From Pseudomonas anguilliseptica (GTDB lineage: Bacteria; Pseudomonadota; Gammaproteobacteria; Pseudomonadales; Pseudomonadaceae), in NCBI RefSeq assembly GCF_900105355.1, contig NZ_FNSC01000001.1, forward strand, positions 3,224,001 through 3,288,000: a DNA stretch of 64,000 bases, in the 5' to 3' direction. Each line of letters opens with the position of its first letter. Position 1 is the first letter of the stretch. The notes beneath the pieces were generated by a model that worked only from the letters and a program-made list of their open reading frames with translations, ran no database searches and was not told the DNA's origin. Below are positions 37,447 through 46,002 of this stretch, piece after piece. Position numbers and translations under genes: made by a program.

Positions 37447-38019
37447 TTACTTCAATTGGTCAGAAAAGAACTCGCCGGCACCCTGCAGCGGTCCCTGTGG
37501 ATTGCGCTTGACCTCGTAGCGGCGAATGTTCGGCTCACCGCTGCTACCCTTGTGCACCAGGATGTCATCGACAAAAACGAATACCGCGCGGAACAGCCAG
37601 CCTTCCATTTCACGCTTTTTGCGGAAATTGAATACATCGGCCCAGAAGCTACCCACGCGTTGGCTGTCGGTTTTGCTGAACTCGAAAGAGTAACCAATAC
37701 AGCGATCCTTGGCCTGCAGGCAATGTGCTAGGCCATCGGGTAAGTAGTCGATGGGCACGTTGGGCTGTACGAACATCAGGCGGACATCGATAAACGACAG
37801 CATCTTGCCGTTGCCCTGGGTCAGGGGGTCGAAGCCCAATTTGAATAACTCATGGCGTGTGGTCTTGTGTGCCACAGCCTGGGAATAGCGCATTTCCGCG
37901 TCGAGGTAGTCATTGAAGGGGGAGCGTGCTTCTGCCTGCTCACTGGGGAGCAGGCTGCTGCAACCATAGAGTCCTGCCAGCAGCAGGAAAAGGCCCAATA
38001 CCCGCCCGGGGAGAATCAT
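37447..38019 (-). CDS. Predicted lipoprotein of unknown function
   Basis: A 190-residue protein with a signal peptide and the lipobox LYGC (Cys20). The mature part has MRYSQAVAHKTTRHELFKLG and a C-terminal half rich in Phe and Val beta strands (WLFRAVFVFVDDILVHKG). I do not recognise the family. It is 66 bp upstream of cmoA in the same direction and might share its transcript. Confidence 0.75.
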   Translation of the reverse strand: MILPGRVLGLFLLLAGLYGCSSLLPSEQAEARSPFNDYLDAEMRYSQAVAHKTTRHELFKLGFDPLTQGNGKMLSFIDVRLMFVQPNVPIDYLPDGLAHCLQAKDRCIGYSFEFSKTDSQRVGSFWADVFNFRKKREMEGWLFRAVFVFVDDILVHKGSSGEPNIRRYEVKRNPQGPLQGAGEFFSDQLK

Positions 38020-38094
38020 GCTGTTTCCTTTAAATTATTTTTCCTACACTTCCTATAGTCGATTTAGTCGTGGTGTGCCGATCTAAGAATAACG

Positions 38095-38736
38095 TTACAC
38101 GCCGTGTGAGCGATTGAAGGTCGATGCGGCGATAGCCCATTGTCCCAGCCAGTAGCTGAGCATGATCGCCAGTGGCGCAGCGTCGAAGGGCGCGACAAAG
38201 CGGTTGATGCCGATCAGGCTGTCCGACAGCACAAACAACGCTGCGCCCGCGGCGGCTAGGCGTGTGGAACTGGTGTTCAGGCCTTCCTGGCCAAGGCGGG
38301 CGAGGGCGCGCCAGAGCATGGCGCTGATGGCCAGAGCGTAACAGGCCACGGGGATCAGCAGCGGACCCAGGTTGGCACTGGCGAGGATGGCAAACATCGT
38401 CCCGCCCGTGCCCAGGGCCAGCAGCAGGGCCCGCCAGGCCGGTTGTTGGCAGTCGCTGAAGTAGGCACGCAATTAGGCCAGGTGCGCCAGCAGGAAGGCG
38501 CCGAGGCCGAAGACGAACAGGTCCTTCGGCCAGTCGAGCAGAATGTCGCCTGCCAGCGAGGCAAGCAGACTAAGGCTGATCCAGCGTCGATACAGGCCTC
38601 CGGGGGCTGTTCGCAGCCACAGCAACAGTGCGATGACCGGGATGCCTTTGCTGAGCAGGCCCAGTTCGCTCAGGCCGTTGAGCCGTGCATAGAGAAACAC
38701 GGCAGCGCCCAGCAAACCCGGCAGCAGATAACGCAT
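38095..38736 (-). pseudogene. Lysoplasmalogenase (YhhN/TMEM86 family), interrupted by an in-frame stop
   Basis: Read through one TAA (38473-38475), the frame gives about 212 residues with seven to eight membrane helices and the family motif SLAGDILLDWPKDLFVFGLG, then FLLAHLA-stop-LRAYFSDC. In intact relatives this place usually reads 'AH..Y...F', so the stop probably replaced a Tyr codon (TAC or TAT to TAA). Lysoplasmalogenases cleave the vinyl-ether bond of lysoplasmalogens. The second half is otherwise undamaged (it ends FNRSHGV), so the mutation is recent or a sequencing error. Start ATG 38736 follows AAGGAA. Confidence 0.8.
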
Positions 38737-38832
38737 GAGCTTTTCCTTGAGGCGTGCAAGGTCTGCACTATGGCGTGTCGCCAATTAACTGACCACGCCG
38801 TGGATGCCAGTTAGGGCAGCATTTCGCGCCAG

Positions 38833-38970
38833 TAGCAGGCTGTTGAAAAACTACCTACGGTGTCATAGCCGCGTTAAAAGTCGGCTGGGACGCGCGGCTC
38901 AAAATGCTCATTTCAGCTTTTCGCCTGTTATTGCTTTACGCTGCCTGCCTACGTTTTCAACGGTCTGCTA
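38833..38970. mobile_element. MITE-like element with terminal inverted repeats
   Basis: TAGCAGGCTGTTGAAAA (38833-38849) and, on the opposite strand, TAGCAGACCGTTGAAAA (38954-38970) are inverted repeats with two mismatches bounding 138 bp that hold no gene. The size and layout fit a miniature element mobilised by a larger IS elsewhere. Its right end supplies the stop codon of the neighbouring inhibitor gene. Confidence 0.6.
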
Positions 38971-39363
38971 GCGCACCTTGATCGTGCAGTTGAAGCGCTG
39001 TGCGGGCACAACACCGACTTCCCAGGGACGCTCGTAGGTCAGGGCCAATTGGCCTTCGCCAGCCTGCGCGACCTCGAAGCGCCAGGTGGAAATACCGGCG
39101 CTGCCGACCAGGCCGGCATCTTCCGGGTTGCTGTAGACCTCGGGGCCAAGGCTTTTCAGCACCTGTGGCGCGGAGTCACGCAGCAACCAGCGGAAACCGG
39201 TGGTGGGGTTGCTCGGCAGGCGCAGGTTGAATTGCTGGCCGACGTGCAACGACAGCGGGCATTTGCCCTGCTGGTTCTGCTCCAGGGTAACGCTGCTGGG
39301 CTTTTGTGCGCAGGCTGCGAGCAGTGCAAGGCTGAGTGCCACTGTCAGGCGGGGGGCAAGCAT
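38968..39363 (-). CDS. Chagasin-type (I42) cysteine protease inhibitor, lipoprotein
   Basis: A 131-residue protein with a lipoprotein signal (lipobox LAAC). The I42 signature NPTTGFRW (inhibitory loop) is present, followed by GSAGISTWRFEVAQAGEG and LTYERPWE, the other loops of chagasin-like inhibitors. The predicted role is to inhibit papain-type proteases in the periplasm or outer membrane. The TAG stop falls in the inverted repeat of the MITE-like element, so the last residues may differ from the ancestral protein. CAGGAG lies 7 nt before the ATG at 39363. Confidence 0.87.
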   Translation of the reverse strand: MLAPRLTVALSLALLAACAQKPSSVTLEQNQQGKCPLSLHVGQQFNLRLPSNPTTGFRWLLRDSAPQVLKSLGPEVYSNPEDAGLVGSAGISTWRFEVAQAGEGQLALTYERPWEVGVVPAQRFNCTIKVR

Positions 39364-39403
39364 GGTGAACTCCTGGCAAAAGTCGAGGCTGCCAGCATAG
39401 CCG

Positions 39404-40138
39404 CTAGGGCTGCCCTGCGGGAGCCCGTGCTGCGAACGCCGCCTGCAATGGCGCGCGCAACTGCTGGACATACTCGTCGATCAGCGGTGTGAGCAGGGCA
39501 AAGCATTCGTGTGGTGCCAGGCGTACTTCGCGGCTGTCGATCAGCTCATGTTCCAGGCGCTGCAGCGCCTGCCGCAATGAGGCGCCGACGGGGGATTGTT
39601 CCAGCTGCAGGCAGAGTTGCTGAATCTGCTGTTTCAGGCTTGGCGGGGATTGACTGTAATTGGCCGCACGTACGCTCAGACCGCGCAGGCGCGCAAGGTT
39701 TTCCAGGCCATGGCAGGCCTGGGCGATGCCCTCTATTTGTGAATTGCCAGCCTGGTGCAGGCGGGATTCGAGTGTGGCGATAACCTCCAGCAAACCGTCG
39801 ATAACCTGGCAATGCGCGGCAAAGTCCGCCGGGTTGCGCCGCAGGCGTGGCCAGTCCTGCTGCAGCGGGGCAAGTTGCAGGCTCGGGCCGGGCCAGTTCA
39901 GCCAGAGCTGGTCGAGTTGACGGGCCAGGACGTTGCGCTGGCTGGTGCTGAGCAGATCTTGTTGGGCACCCAGACCACGGTGTTTTTGCAGGGTTTGCAG
40001 CAGCTCAATCGCGCGTTGCAGCAGTTCAGCTTGCAGCTCATTGAGGTGCTGCTGGTGGCGTTTGCCAGCGAGCTGGCTGAGGAAGTGGCCAGCGAGTAAC
40101 AGCGCCAATGCCAGGGCGAGAGCAATGCTGAGGACCAT
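39404..40138 (-). CDS. Membrane-anchored helical protein of unknown function
   Basis: A 244-residue protein with one N-terminal membrane helix (MVLSIALALALALLLAGHFL) and a long all-helical periplasmic part. It contains ELLQTLQKHRGLGAQQDLLS, a segment that recalls the helix start of nitrate/nitrite-sensing (NIT) domains, but no signalling output follows, so I leave the function open. The ATG at 40138 has AGGAAA upstream; it is divergent from the AraC-type regulator. Confidence 0.65.
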   Translation of the reverse strand: MVLSIALALALALLLAGHFLSQLAGKRHQQHLNELQAELLQRAIELLQTLQKHRGLGAQQDLLSTSQRNVLARQLDQLWLNWPGPSLQLAPLQQDWPRLRRNPADFAAHCQVIDGLLEVIATLESRLHQAGNSQIEGIAQACHGLENLARLRGLSVRAANYSQSPPSLKQQIQQLCLQLEQSPVGASLRQALQRLEHELIDSREVRLAPHECFALLTPLIDEYVQQLRAPLQAAFAARAPAGQP

Positions 40139-40376
40139 AAGCTGGTTTCCTGAAGTTGAACGGTGTTCCGGTCGAGCAAATCCCTTGCCAGGCATCGCAA
40201 AAGCCCGGTTTCAGGCGTTGTACATGGGCTGGCGGCCAACTGTTTGCCCTGTATTCGGGCGCTTTTAATGGTGTGGCGAGTTTTTGGTGCGGGTGCTGCC
40301 CATTTGTCGTGCAGGCTGCAGTTTTACCGGGCAAAAGGTTAAAGTTGCACCTCTGCTTTCCAGGGTTGCACTTTTC

Positions 40377-41129
40377 ATGTTCAACGCGCGATTGATGCGT
40401 CTTGATGATCAAGCCCACGAACACACCCACGACCATCATCAACTGGTGTTGTCGCTGGCTGGGCGCGCGGAGTTTGAGGTCAACGGTCGCGGCGGCGAAG
40501 TCTGCCGGATGCGTGCCTGCCTGGTGCCAGGGGATGCCGATCACCAGTTCGCCGGTATGGGTGATAACCGCATGCTGATCATCGATCTGGATGAGCAGGG
40601 CACCTCCAGTGAAGACCTGCAACTGCTGGCTCGCCTGTTCGAAACCCCGCGTTACCCGCAACTGGATGCCGATTTCCAGAACCTGCTGAGCTATGCCGGC
40701 GCCGAGCTTGAACGTTATGGCTCTGATCCGTTGCTGCCTCGGGCGTTGGGTGGTGTGCTGCTTCGCGCCTTGCACCTGCGCCTGTTTGGCGAGCCCCATA
40801 CGCGGCCTGTGGGGGCGCTGAATCTGGAAAGAATCGACAGCTATATCTTCGAACATCTTGCGCGGCGCATCAGCGTGGCCGAGCTGGCGCAGGTGGCTTG
40901 CCTGAGCCCCAGTCATTTCCATGCACAGTTCAAGGACAGCGTCGGCCTGACGCCGCACCAGTACTTGCTGAAAACCCGTCTGGACCGAGCCGTGCGGCTG
41001 TTGCGCGAGAGCGGCCTGCCGCTGATCCGCATCGCTGAAGAGTGCGGCTTTTCTAGCCAGAGCGCGCTGACCACCGCCATGCGCCGCTATCTGGGCCTGA
41101 CGCCGAAACGCCTGCGCAGCGCCGAATAA
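40377..41129 (+). CDS. AraC-family transcriptional regulator
   Basis: A 250-residue regulator with an N-terminal cupin-like sensor (HEHTHDHHQLVLSLAGRAEF) and a C-terminal double helix-turn-helix (about 150-250): ISVAELAQVACLSPSHFHAQ and LIRIAEECGFSSQSALTTAM. The His-rich start could bind a metal or small ligand. I chose the ATG at 40377; codons upstream are open to 40284 but look non-coding. It may regulate the damaged genes that follow. Confidence 0.87.
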   Translation: MFNARLMRLDDQAHEHTHDHHQLVLSLAGRAEFEVNGRGGEVCRMRACLVPGDADHQFAGMGDNRMLIIDLDEQGTSSEDLQLLARLFETPRYPQLDADFQNLLSYAGAELERYGSDPLLPRALGGVLLRALHLRLFGEPHTRPVGALNLERIDSYIFEHLARRISVAELAQVACLSPSHFHAQFKDSVGLTPHQYLLKTRLDRAVRLLRESGLPLIRIAEECGFSSQSALTTAMRRYLGLTPKRLRSAE

Positions 41130-41305
41130 GCCCTTCGTGCCGGGCTGCTGTCCACTGCGGATGGCGGGCATAACCGGCAGCGACCCCGACGAAGCGTGAA
41201 CTTCTTCACGCTGCCGACTAAGCTGTGGCTCACAGAGACATTTACTGTACCCGGGCAAGGATGCTGTTCATAGTCAAGTGTGCCCCCAGAGTACGAGTAG
41301 TCTTG

Positions 41306-41909
41306 ATGAACAAGCACCTGCACCTGTCGTTCGCGCTTTCGCTGCTGGGTATGTTGCTGCTCGATGTACCGCTGCACGCCGCCAGCCTGCAAGCCGAGTT
41401 GGTGGATAGCCAAGGCCAGCCTTTGGCCAATGCCGTGCTCAGTTTGCGCAGCGAGGTTGCACCTGTGGTTGCACACTGCTACTGCAGTGATGGACCAACG
41501 CTCTCAGCAATTTGCGCCCAATGTGCTGGCCGTGCGCAGCGGCACCTCGGTGTCATTCCCCAATAGCGACAATATCCGTCATCACGTCTATTCGTTTTCC
41601 CTCGCCAAGCGCTTTGAGCTGCGCCTGTACCAGGGCACGCCAAGTGAGCCTGTACTGTTCGACAAGCCCGGTGTGGTGGTGCTTGGCTGCAATATCCATG
41701 ACTGGATGGTGGGTTATGTCTATGTCACCAACGATCCCTGGTTCGCCGTCAGCGATGCGCAGGGCAAGCTGAATCTGGAGCAACTGCCGGCCGGTATGTA
41801 CACAGTCAGCCTGTGGCACCCACAAGCGCCGGAGATGTTGCCGCAGGCTGCCGGCCAGGTGCAGCTGACTGAAGCTGGCAGCCAGCAGCGTTTTACCCTG
41901 GCCATGTAG
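41306..41909 (+). pseudogene. Cupredoxin-like protein (methylamine-utilisation type), frameshifted
   Basis: The first frame (from ATG 41306) has a signal peptide, MNKHLHLSFALSLLGMLLLD, and SLQAELVDSQGQPLANAVLS. A second frame, one base on, carries the rest from about 41475: QFAPNVLAVRSGTSVSFPNS, DNIRHHVYSFS and VVVLGCNIHDWMVGYVYVT. The second part holds the usual Cu-site pattern of His and Cys residues. The join lies between about 41463 and 41490 and needs removal of one base (or gain of two) to repair. Full length would be about 200 residues. Confidence 0.82.
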
Positions 41910-41979
41910 GCGCCTGTCATCCAGGCAACGCCTAGTGCGCCGGCCAGCGCCTTTGGGGATGCATTCAAGAAGGCTCGCG

Positions 41980-44148
41980 ATGCTGCGCAATAGTTTTCAG
42001 TCACGGATTGCCGGCGTACTGGTACTGCTGCTGTTGGTGGTGGTCGGCGTGCTCTATGCGGCAGTGCAGACCGCCACCAATGCTGCCGTACGCAGCCAGG
42101 CCCGCGAGCAGTTGGATGTGGGTAGCCTGGTGTTTCAGCAATTGCTCGAAGTGCGCGGCCGCCAGCTGCACGATGCGGTGCAGGTGCTGGCTGCCGATTT
42201 TGGCTTCAAGGATGCTGTGGCCAGCGGTGACAGCGAGACCATTCGCTCGGCCCTGCTTAACCATGGCGCACGGATCAACGCCAGCGCGGTGATGATGCTG
42301 GGTCTGGATGGCAATCTGGAGGTCAGCAGTGATCGGCAGATCAGCGGTGACACGGCCAAGCGCCTGAGTACCCAGGTGATGCAGCCTCAGCGTGAGGGCG
42401 TGCATATTTTTCTGATGCCGATTGCCGACAAGATCTACCTGCTGGTGCAGGCCACAGTTACTGCGCCGTTGCCGATTGCCCGAGTGATGATGGGCTTTCA
42501 GGTTGACGATGTATTTGCTGCCGAATTGCGTGAGTTGACCCATTTGGACCTGACTCTGCGCGCGACCCAGAACGGCGTGGCCGATATCTGGATCAGCACC
42601 CTGCAGCCGGCGCAGCGTGAGCAACTGCAAGGCAGCATGGCCGAGCTGGCCAATGATGCGATAAGTCAGATAGGTGACGAGGCCTACCTTAATCAGACCC
42701 TGGTACTGGCCAGTGGTGACGGCTATGAAGTGCGCGCGCTGCTGCACAAGTCCTTGAGTCAGGCGCAGCAGGCGTTTGCCCCGCTTGATCAGAATATTCT
42801 GCTGATTGCTCTGGTGGCGCTGACGGCGTCCCTTGTCGGCGCCTTATTGCTGGCGCGTTCGGTGTCGCAGCCTGTGCAGCAACTGGCGGCCGTCGCTGAG
42901 CGGGTGCGCCAGGGCGATTATCAGGCCAGCCTGGATCTGCAGCGCGGTGATGAACTGGGGCGTTTGGCCATCGCCTTCAAAGCCATGCAGCAAGGTATCG
43001 CCGAGCGTGAGCGGCAACTGGCGCACAACGCTTTGCATGATGCGCTGACTGGCCTGCCCAACCGCACCCTGGTGCTGGAGCGTCTGGGTAGCGCGATCAC
43101 CGCCGGGCGGCCGACGGCGTTGCTGTACCTGGGTGTGGCGAATTTTCGTGTAGTCAATGAAAGCCTCGGTGCAGAGGGTGGCGACCTGGCTTTGCAGCAG
43201 CTGAGTAGGCGCCTGCAGGCGATTCTGCGCCCCGGCGATAGCGTGGCGCGGATTATCGGTGACGAGTTTCTTCTGTTACTGGAAAACACCGATAGTGACA
43301 ACGCCGTGGGCATCGCCGACAAGGTGCAGCAATTGCTGCTCAAGCCGCTGCGCGTTGCCACCCATGATTTCACCCTCGATTGTCGCATCGGCATTGCCAG
43401 CTACCCGGTCGATGGCAATGCCCCGGAAGAGCTGCTGCGCCGGGCGAGCATCGCCATGCAGGATGCCGCTGGCATGCCCAGCCATCTGCAGGTCTACCAG
43501 CGCGGCCGCGATGATGCCCAGCAGCGGCAGATTCGCCTGATTCGCGATTTACGCCATGCGCCAAGCAAGGCCGAGCTGCTGTTGCACTATCAACCGAAAC
43601 TGGACATTGTCGCCGGCCAGGTGCGCCAGGCCGAAGCCTTGCTGCGTTGGCAGCATCCGGTGTTGGGCATGGTTTCGCCGGGGGAGTTTATTCCGCTGGC
43701 CGAGCGCACTGGCAGCATCCAGCTGCTGACTGCCTGGGTGATCGAGGAGGTCATGCGCCAGTTGCGCGAGTGGGTCGGTCGCGGTCTGCGCGTGCAGGTG
43801 TCGCTGAATATCTCCACCGAAGATCTGATCGATCCGCAGTTACCGGCGCGGGTCAGTGCACTGTTGGCCGAGTACCAGGTGCCGCCCGAGCAGCTGATTT
43901 TTGAAATCACCGAAAGCGGGGTGATGCTCAATCCCGAACTCGCCCTGCAGGTGCTGCATGGTCTGCGGGCATGTGGCATCAGCTTGTCGGTAGACGACTT
44001 TGGTACGGGCTATTCTTCCCTGACACAACTCAAGCGTATGCCGGTGCAGGAACTGAAGATCGACCAGTCGTTTATCCGTGACCTGGACGATGCCAGTGAA
44101 GACTCGGTGATTGTGCGCTCGACCATCGAGATGAGCCACAGCCTGGGC
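41980..44148 (+). pseudogene. GGDEF/EAL cyclic-di-GMP protein, C-terminus deleted
   Basis: It has a membrane helix (about 8-28), a periplasmic sensor, a second helix near 280-300, HAMP (about 302-355), GGDEF (about 365-515) and EAL domains. The GGDEF motif is degenerate (RIIGDEF), so cyclase activity is doubtful. The EAL motif (QAEALLRWQHP) and DDFGTGYSSL are intact, but the chain is cut after MSHSLG, before the KxxAEGVE part that supplies catalytic residues. The frame then runs 14 codons into the next gene (stop at 44190). ATG 41980 follows AAGAAGG. Membrane-anchored, now probably inactive. Confidence 0.85.
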
Positions 44149-44944
44149 CGACGGCCGCTTGCTGGCCACGGGTGGCGCCAGCAGCATTGAAGGTGCGGCA
44201 GGTGGCGGGATTATCCCCTGGGCGGTGCTCTCCGGTTATGGCGAACGCGGTGAGTGGGGCGCGGATGTATTTGCCACTCGGGTGGAAACCGGCGATTACC
44301 GCCTGGATGTGGCCGGTGTTGGCGTAGCCTTCGATAACCGCATCGAACTGTCCTATGCCCGTCAGCGCTTTGATCTGGGCACCCTGGCGCGCAACCTGAA
44401 TCTGCCAGAAAACAGCCTGAGCCAGGATATCTTCGGCCTTAAGGTGCGCCTGTTTGGTGACCTGATCTACGACCAGCTGCCGCAGGTGTCATTGGGCATT
44501 CAGCACAAACGCCAGAAGGATTTTCTGATCCCCAGCCTGGTGGGCGCGCAACGCAGCGAGGATACCGAGGGGTATCTCAGCGCCAGCCGGCTGATCCTCG
44601 GTGGCGCCTTTGGCTACAACCTGCTGCTCAACGGCGGCATTCGTTACACCCGGGCCAACGAGCTGGGCCTGCTGGGGTTTGGGGGGGGTCGCCGTGACCG
44701 TCATTCCGTACTCAAGGAAGGCTCCGTCGCCGTGCTGTTCAACCCGCGCTGGGCGCTGGGCGTGGAGTACCGCGAGAAGCCGGACAACTTGAGCTTTGCT
44801 GGCGAAAGTGACTGGGCGGATCTGTTTCTCGGTTACTTCCCAAATAAAAATCTGGCTGTGGTGCTGGCCTATGCGCGCCTGGGGGAGATCGCCACGCTGG
44901 ATAATCAGGATGGGGTTTATCTGTCCGTTCAGGGGAGTTTCTAA
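44144..44944 (+). pseudogene. DUF3034 protein, signal peptide deleted
   Basis: The frame starts within the deletion joint as WADGRLLATGGASSIEGAAG, which is the mature N-terminus of DUF3034 proteins (the signal peptide should end just before ADG). The rest, about 265 residues to SVQGSF, looks complete and beta-rich, as for an outer-membrane barrel-like protein. The start codon and leader were lost, so it has no proper export signal; a TTG at 44159 is only a chance start. Confidence 0.8.
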
Positions 44945-44946
44945 GC

Positions 44947-45366
44947 ATGCGCAGTCTGCTGCTGGTCGTTGTTCTGAGCCTGGCAGCCTGTGCCCTGCAG
45001 CCGCCGAAAGACGACAGCCTGTACCGTGACCTGGGTGGGCAGGCCGGGATTACCCGGATTGTCGAAGGCATGCTGCTGAATATTGCCGCCGATGCGCGCA
45101 TCGTCCGGCATTTCGAGAATATCGACATCGTGCGCCTGCGCGACAAGCTGGTGGAGCAGGTTTGCGTCGAAGCCGGCGGCCCGTGCACCTACACCGGCGA
45201 CAGCATGGAAGAAAGCCACAAGGGCCAGAACCTCACCCCCAGTGACTTCAACGCCCTAGTGGAAAACCTGCAGGAGGCAATGAGTGCTCAAGGCGTGCCC
45301 ATGCCTGCGCAGAACCGCCTGCTGGCGCGGCTTGCGCCCATGCGCGCACAGGTGATTGATCGTTAG
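44947..45366 (+). CDS. Lipoprotein-type group 1 truncated haemoglobin
   Basis: A 139-residue protein with a lipobox (LAAC, Cys15) followed by a truncated globin fold: LYRDLGGQAGITRIVEGML, the distal region, and GDSMEESHKGQNLTPSDF, in which His is the likely proximal haem ligand. Truncated globins bind O2 or NO; attachment to an envelope membrane is unusual and suggests a periplasmic redox or NO role. It is 2 bp behind the DUF3034 remnant and so was part of that operon. Confidence 0.85.
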   Translation: MRSLLLVVVLSLAACALQPPKDDSLYRDLGGQAGITRIVEGMLLNIAADARIVRHFENIDIVRLRDKLVEQVCVEAGGPCTYTGDSMEESHKGQNLTPSDFNALVENLQEAMSAQGVPMPAQNRLLARLAPMRAQVIDR

Positions 45367-45406
45367 TGTGTTGTCTCGGTGTCAGGTTGGACGAAGGACT
45401 ACGGAT

Positions 45407-45934
45407 TTATACCGACGCGCTGGCCTGGTTGTGGATCGAGACTTTGCTACGTCGGCGGTAGAGCAGAACTGCCCATGCCCACAGCCCTAACTCCAGGGCA
45501 AAGGACCAATGCAGTAGGAAATTCAGCCACCAGGGGCTGAACCGCGCGGGTACGCTAAAGAGCGCATAGGGTTGGTCTACCAGGGGCGCGAACCACCAGA
45601 TATCGCCCACGATGCTGTCGAGTAGTAGATGCAGCACACCAGCAGCACAAAAGGTGCTGGCCAGTAAGGCTGCTTTCCTGCGATCACCCTGTCGGTAAAC
45701 AATCAGGCTGAGTATCAGAGCGCCGATCCAGGCTATTGGCCAATGGCTGAAGTAGGTGTGGTGATGATGCTGGCGTTGGTCGATCAGATGGAAATACAGC
45801 ATATCCAGATCAGGGGCGACGCCACCCAGTAGTCCCGCGCAGATAAAAGCCTTGGCAGGAAGACGTGCAGCGAAAAGCTTGCTGTGTAAGAGCGCTGCAG
45901 CGATGTAGGCTGCTGGCGCATGTCCGATGATCAT
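45407..45934 (-). CDS. Metal-dependent hydrolase-like membrane protein (DUF457/YdjM)
   Basis: A 175-residue inner-membrane protein with about four hydrophobic segments. The family motifs are the N-terminal HAPAAYIAAAL and GGVAPDLDMLYFH, then HLLLDSIVGDIWW; these His/Asp residues likely bind a metal. Relatives are annotated as LexA-regulated membrane hydrolases. It converges on the globin gene with 40 bp between. Confidence 0.82.
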   Translation of the reverse strand: MIIGHAPAAYIAAALLHSKLFAARLPAKAFICAGLLGGVAPDLDMLYFHLIDQRQHHHHTYFSHWPIAWIGALILSLIVYRQGDRRKAALLASTFCAAGVLHLLLDSIVGDIWWFAPLVDQPYALFSVPARFSPWWLNFLLHWSFALELGLWAWAVLLYRRRSKVSIHNQASASV

Positions 45935-46002
45935 CTGTGTCTCGTCCCTGAGTTGCGTTCGTATGCCGTATGAGCGGTGCAGATGCTCTGCTTTCAGTGT
46001 GC

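Noticed and set aside
38836..38965. A small RNA gene in the cmoA-to-inhibitor region
   Set aside because: The inverted terminal repeats are better explained as a miniature mobile element; no promoter-terminator pair was found.
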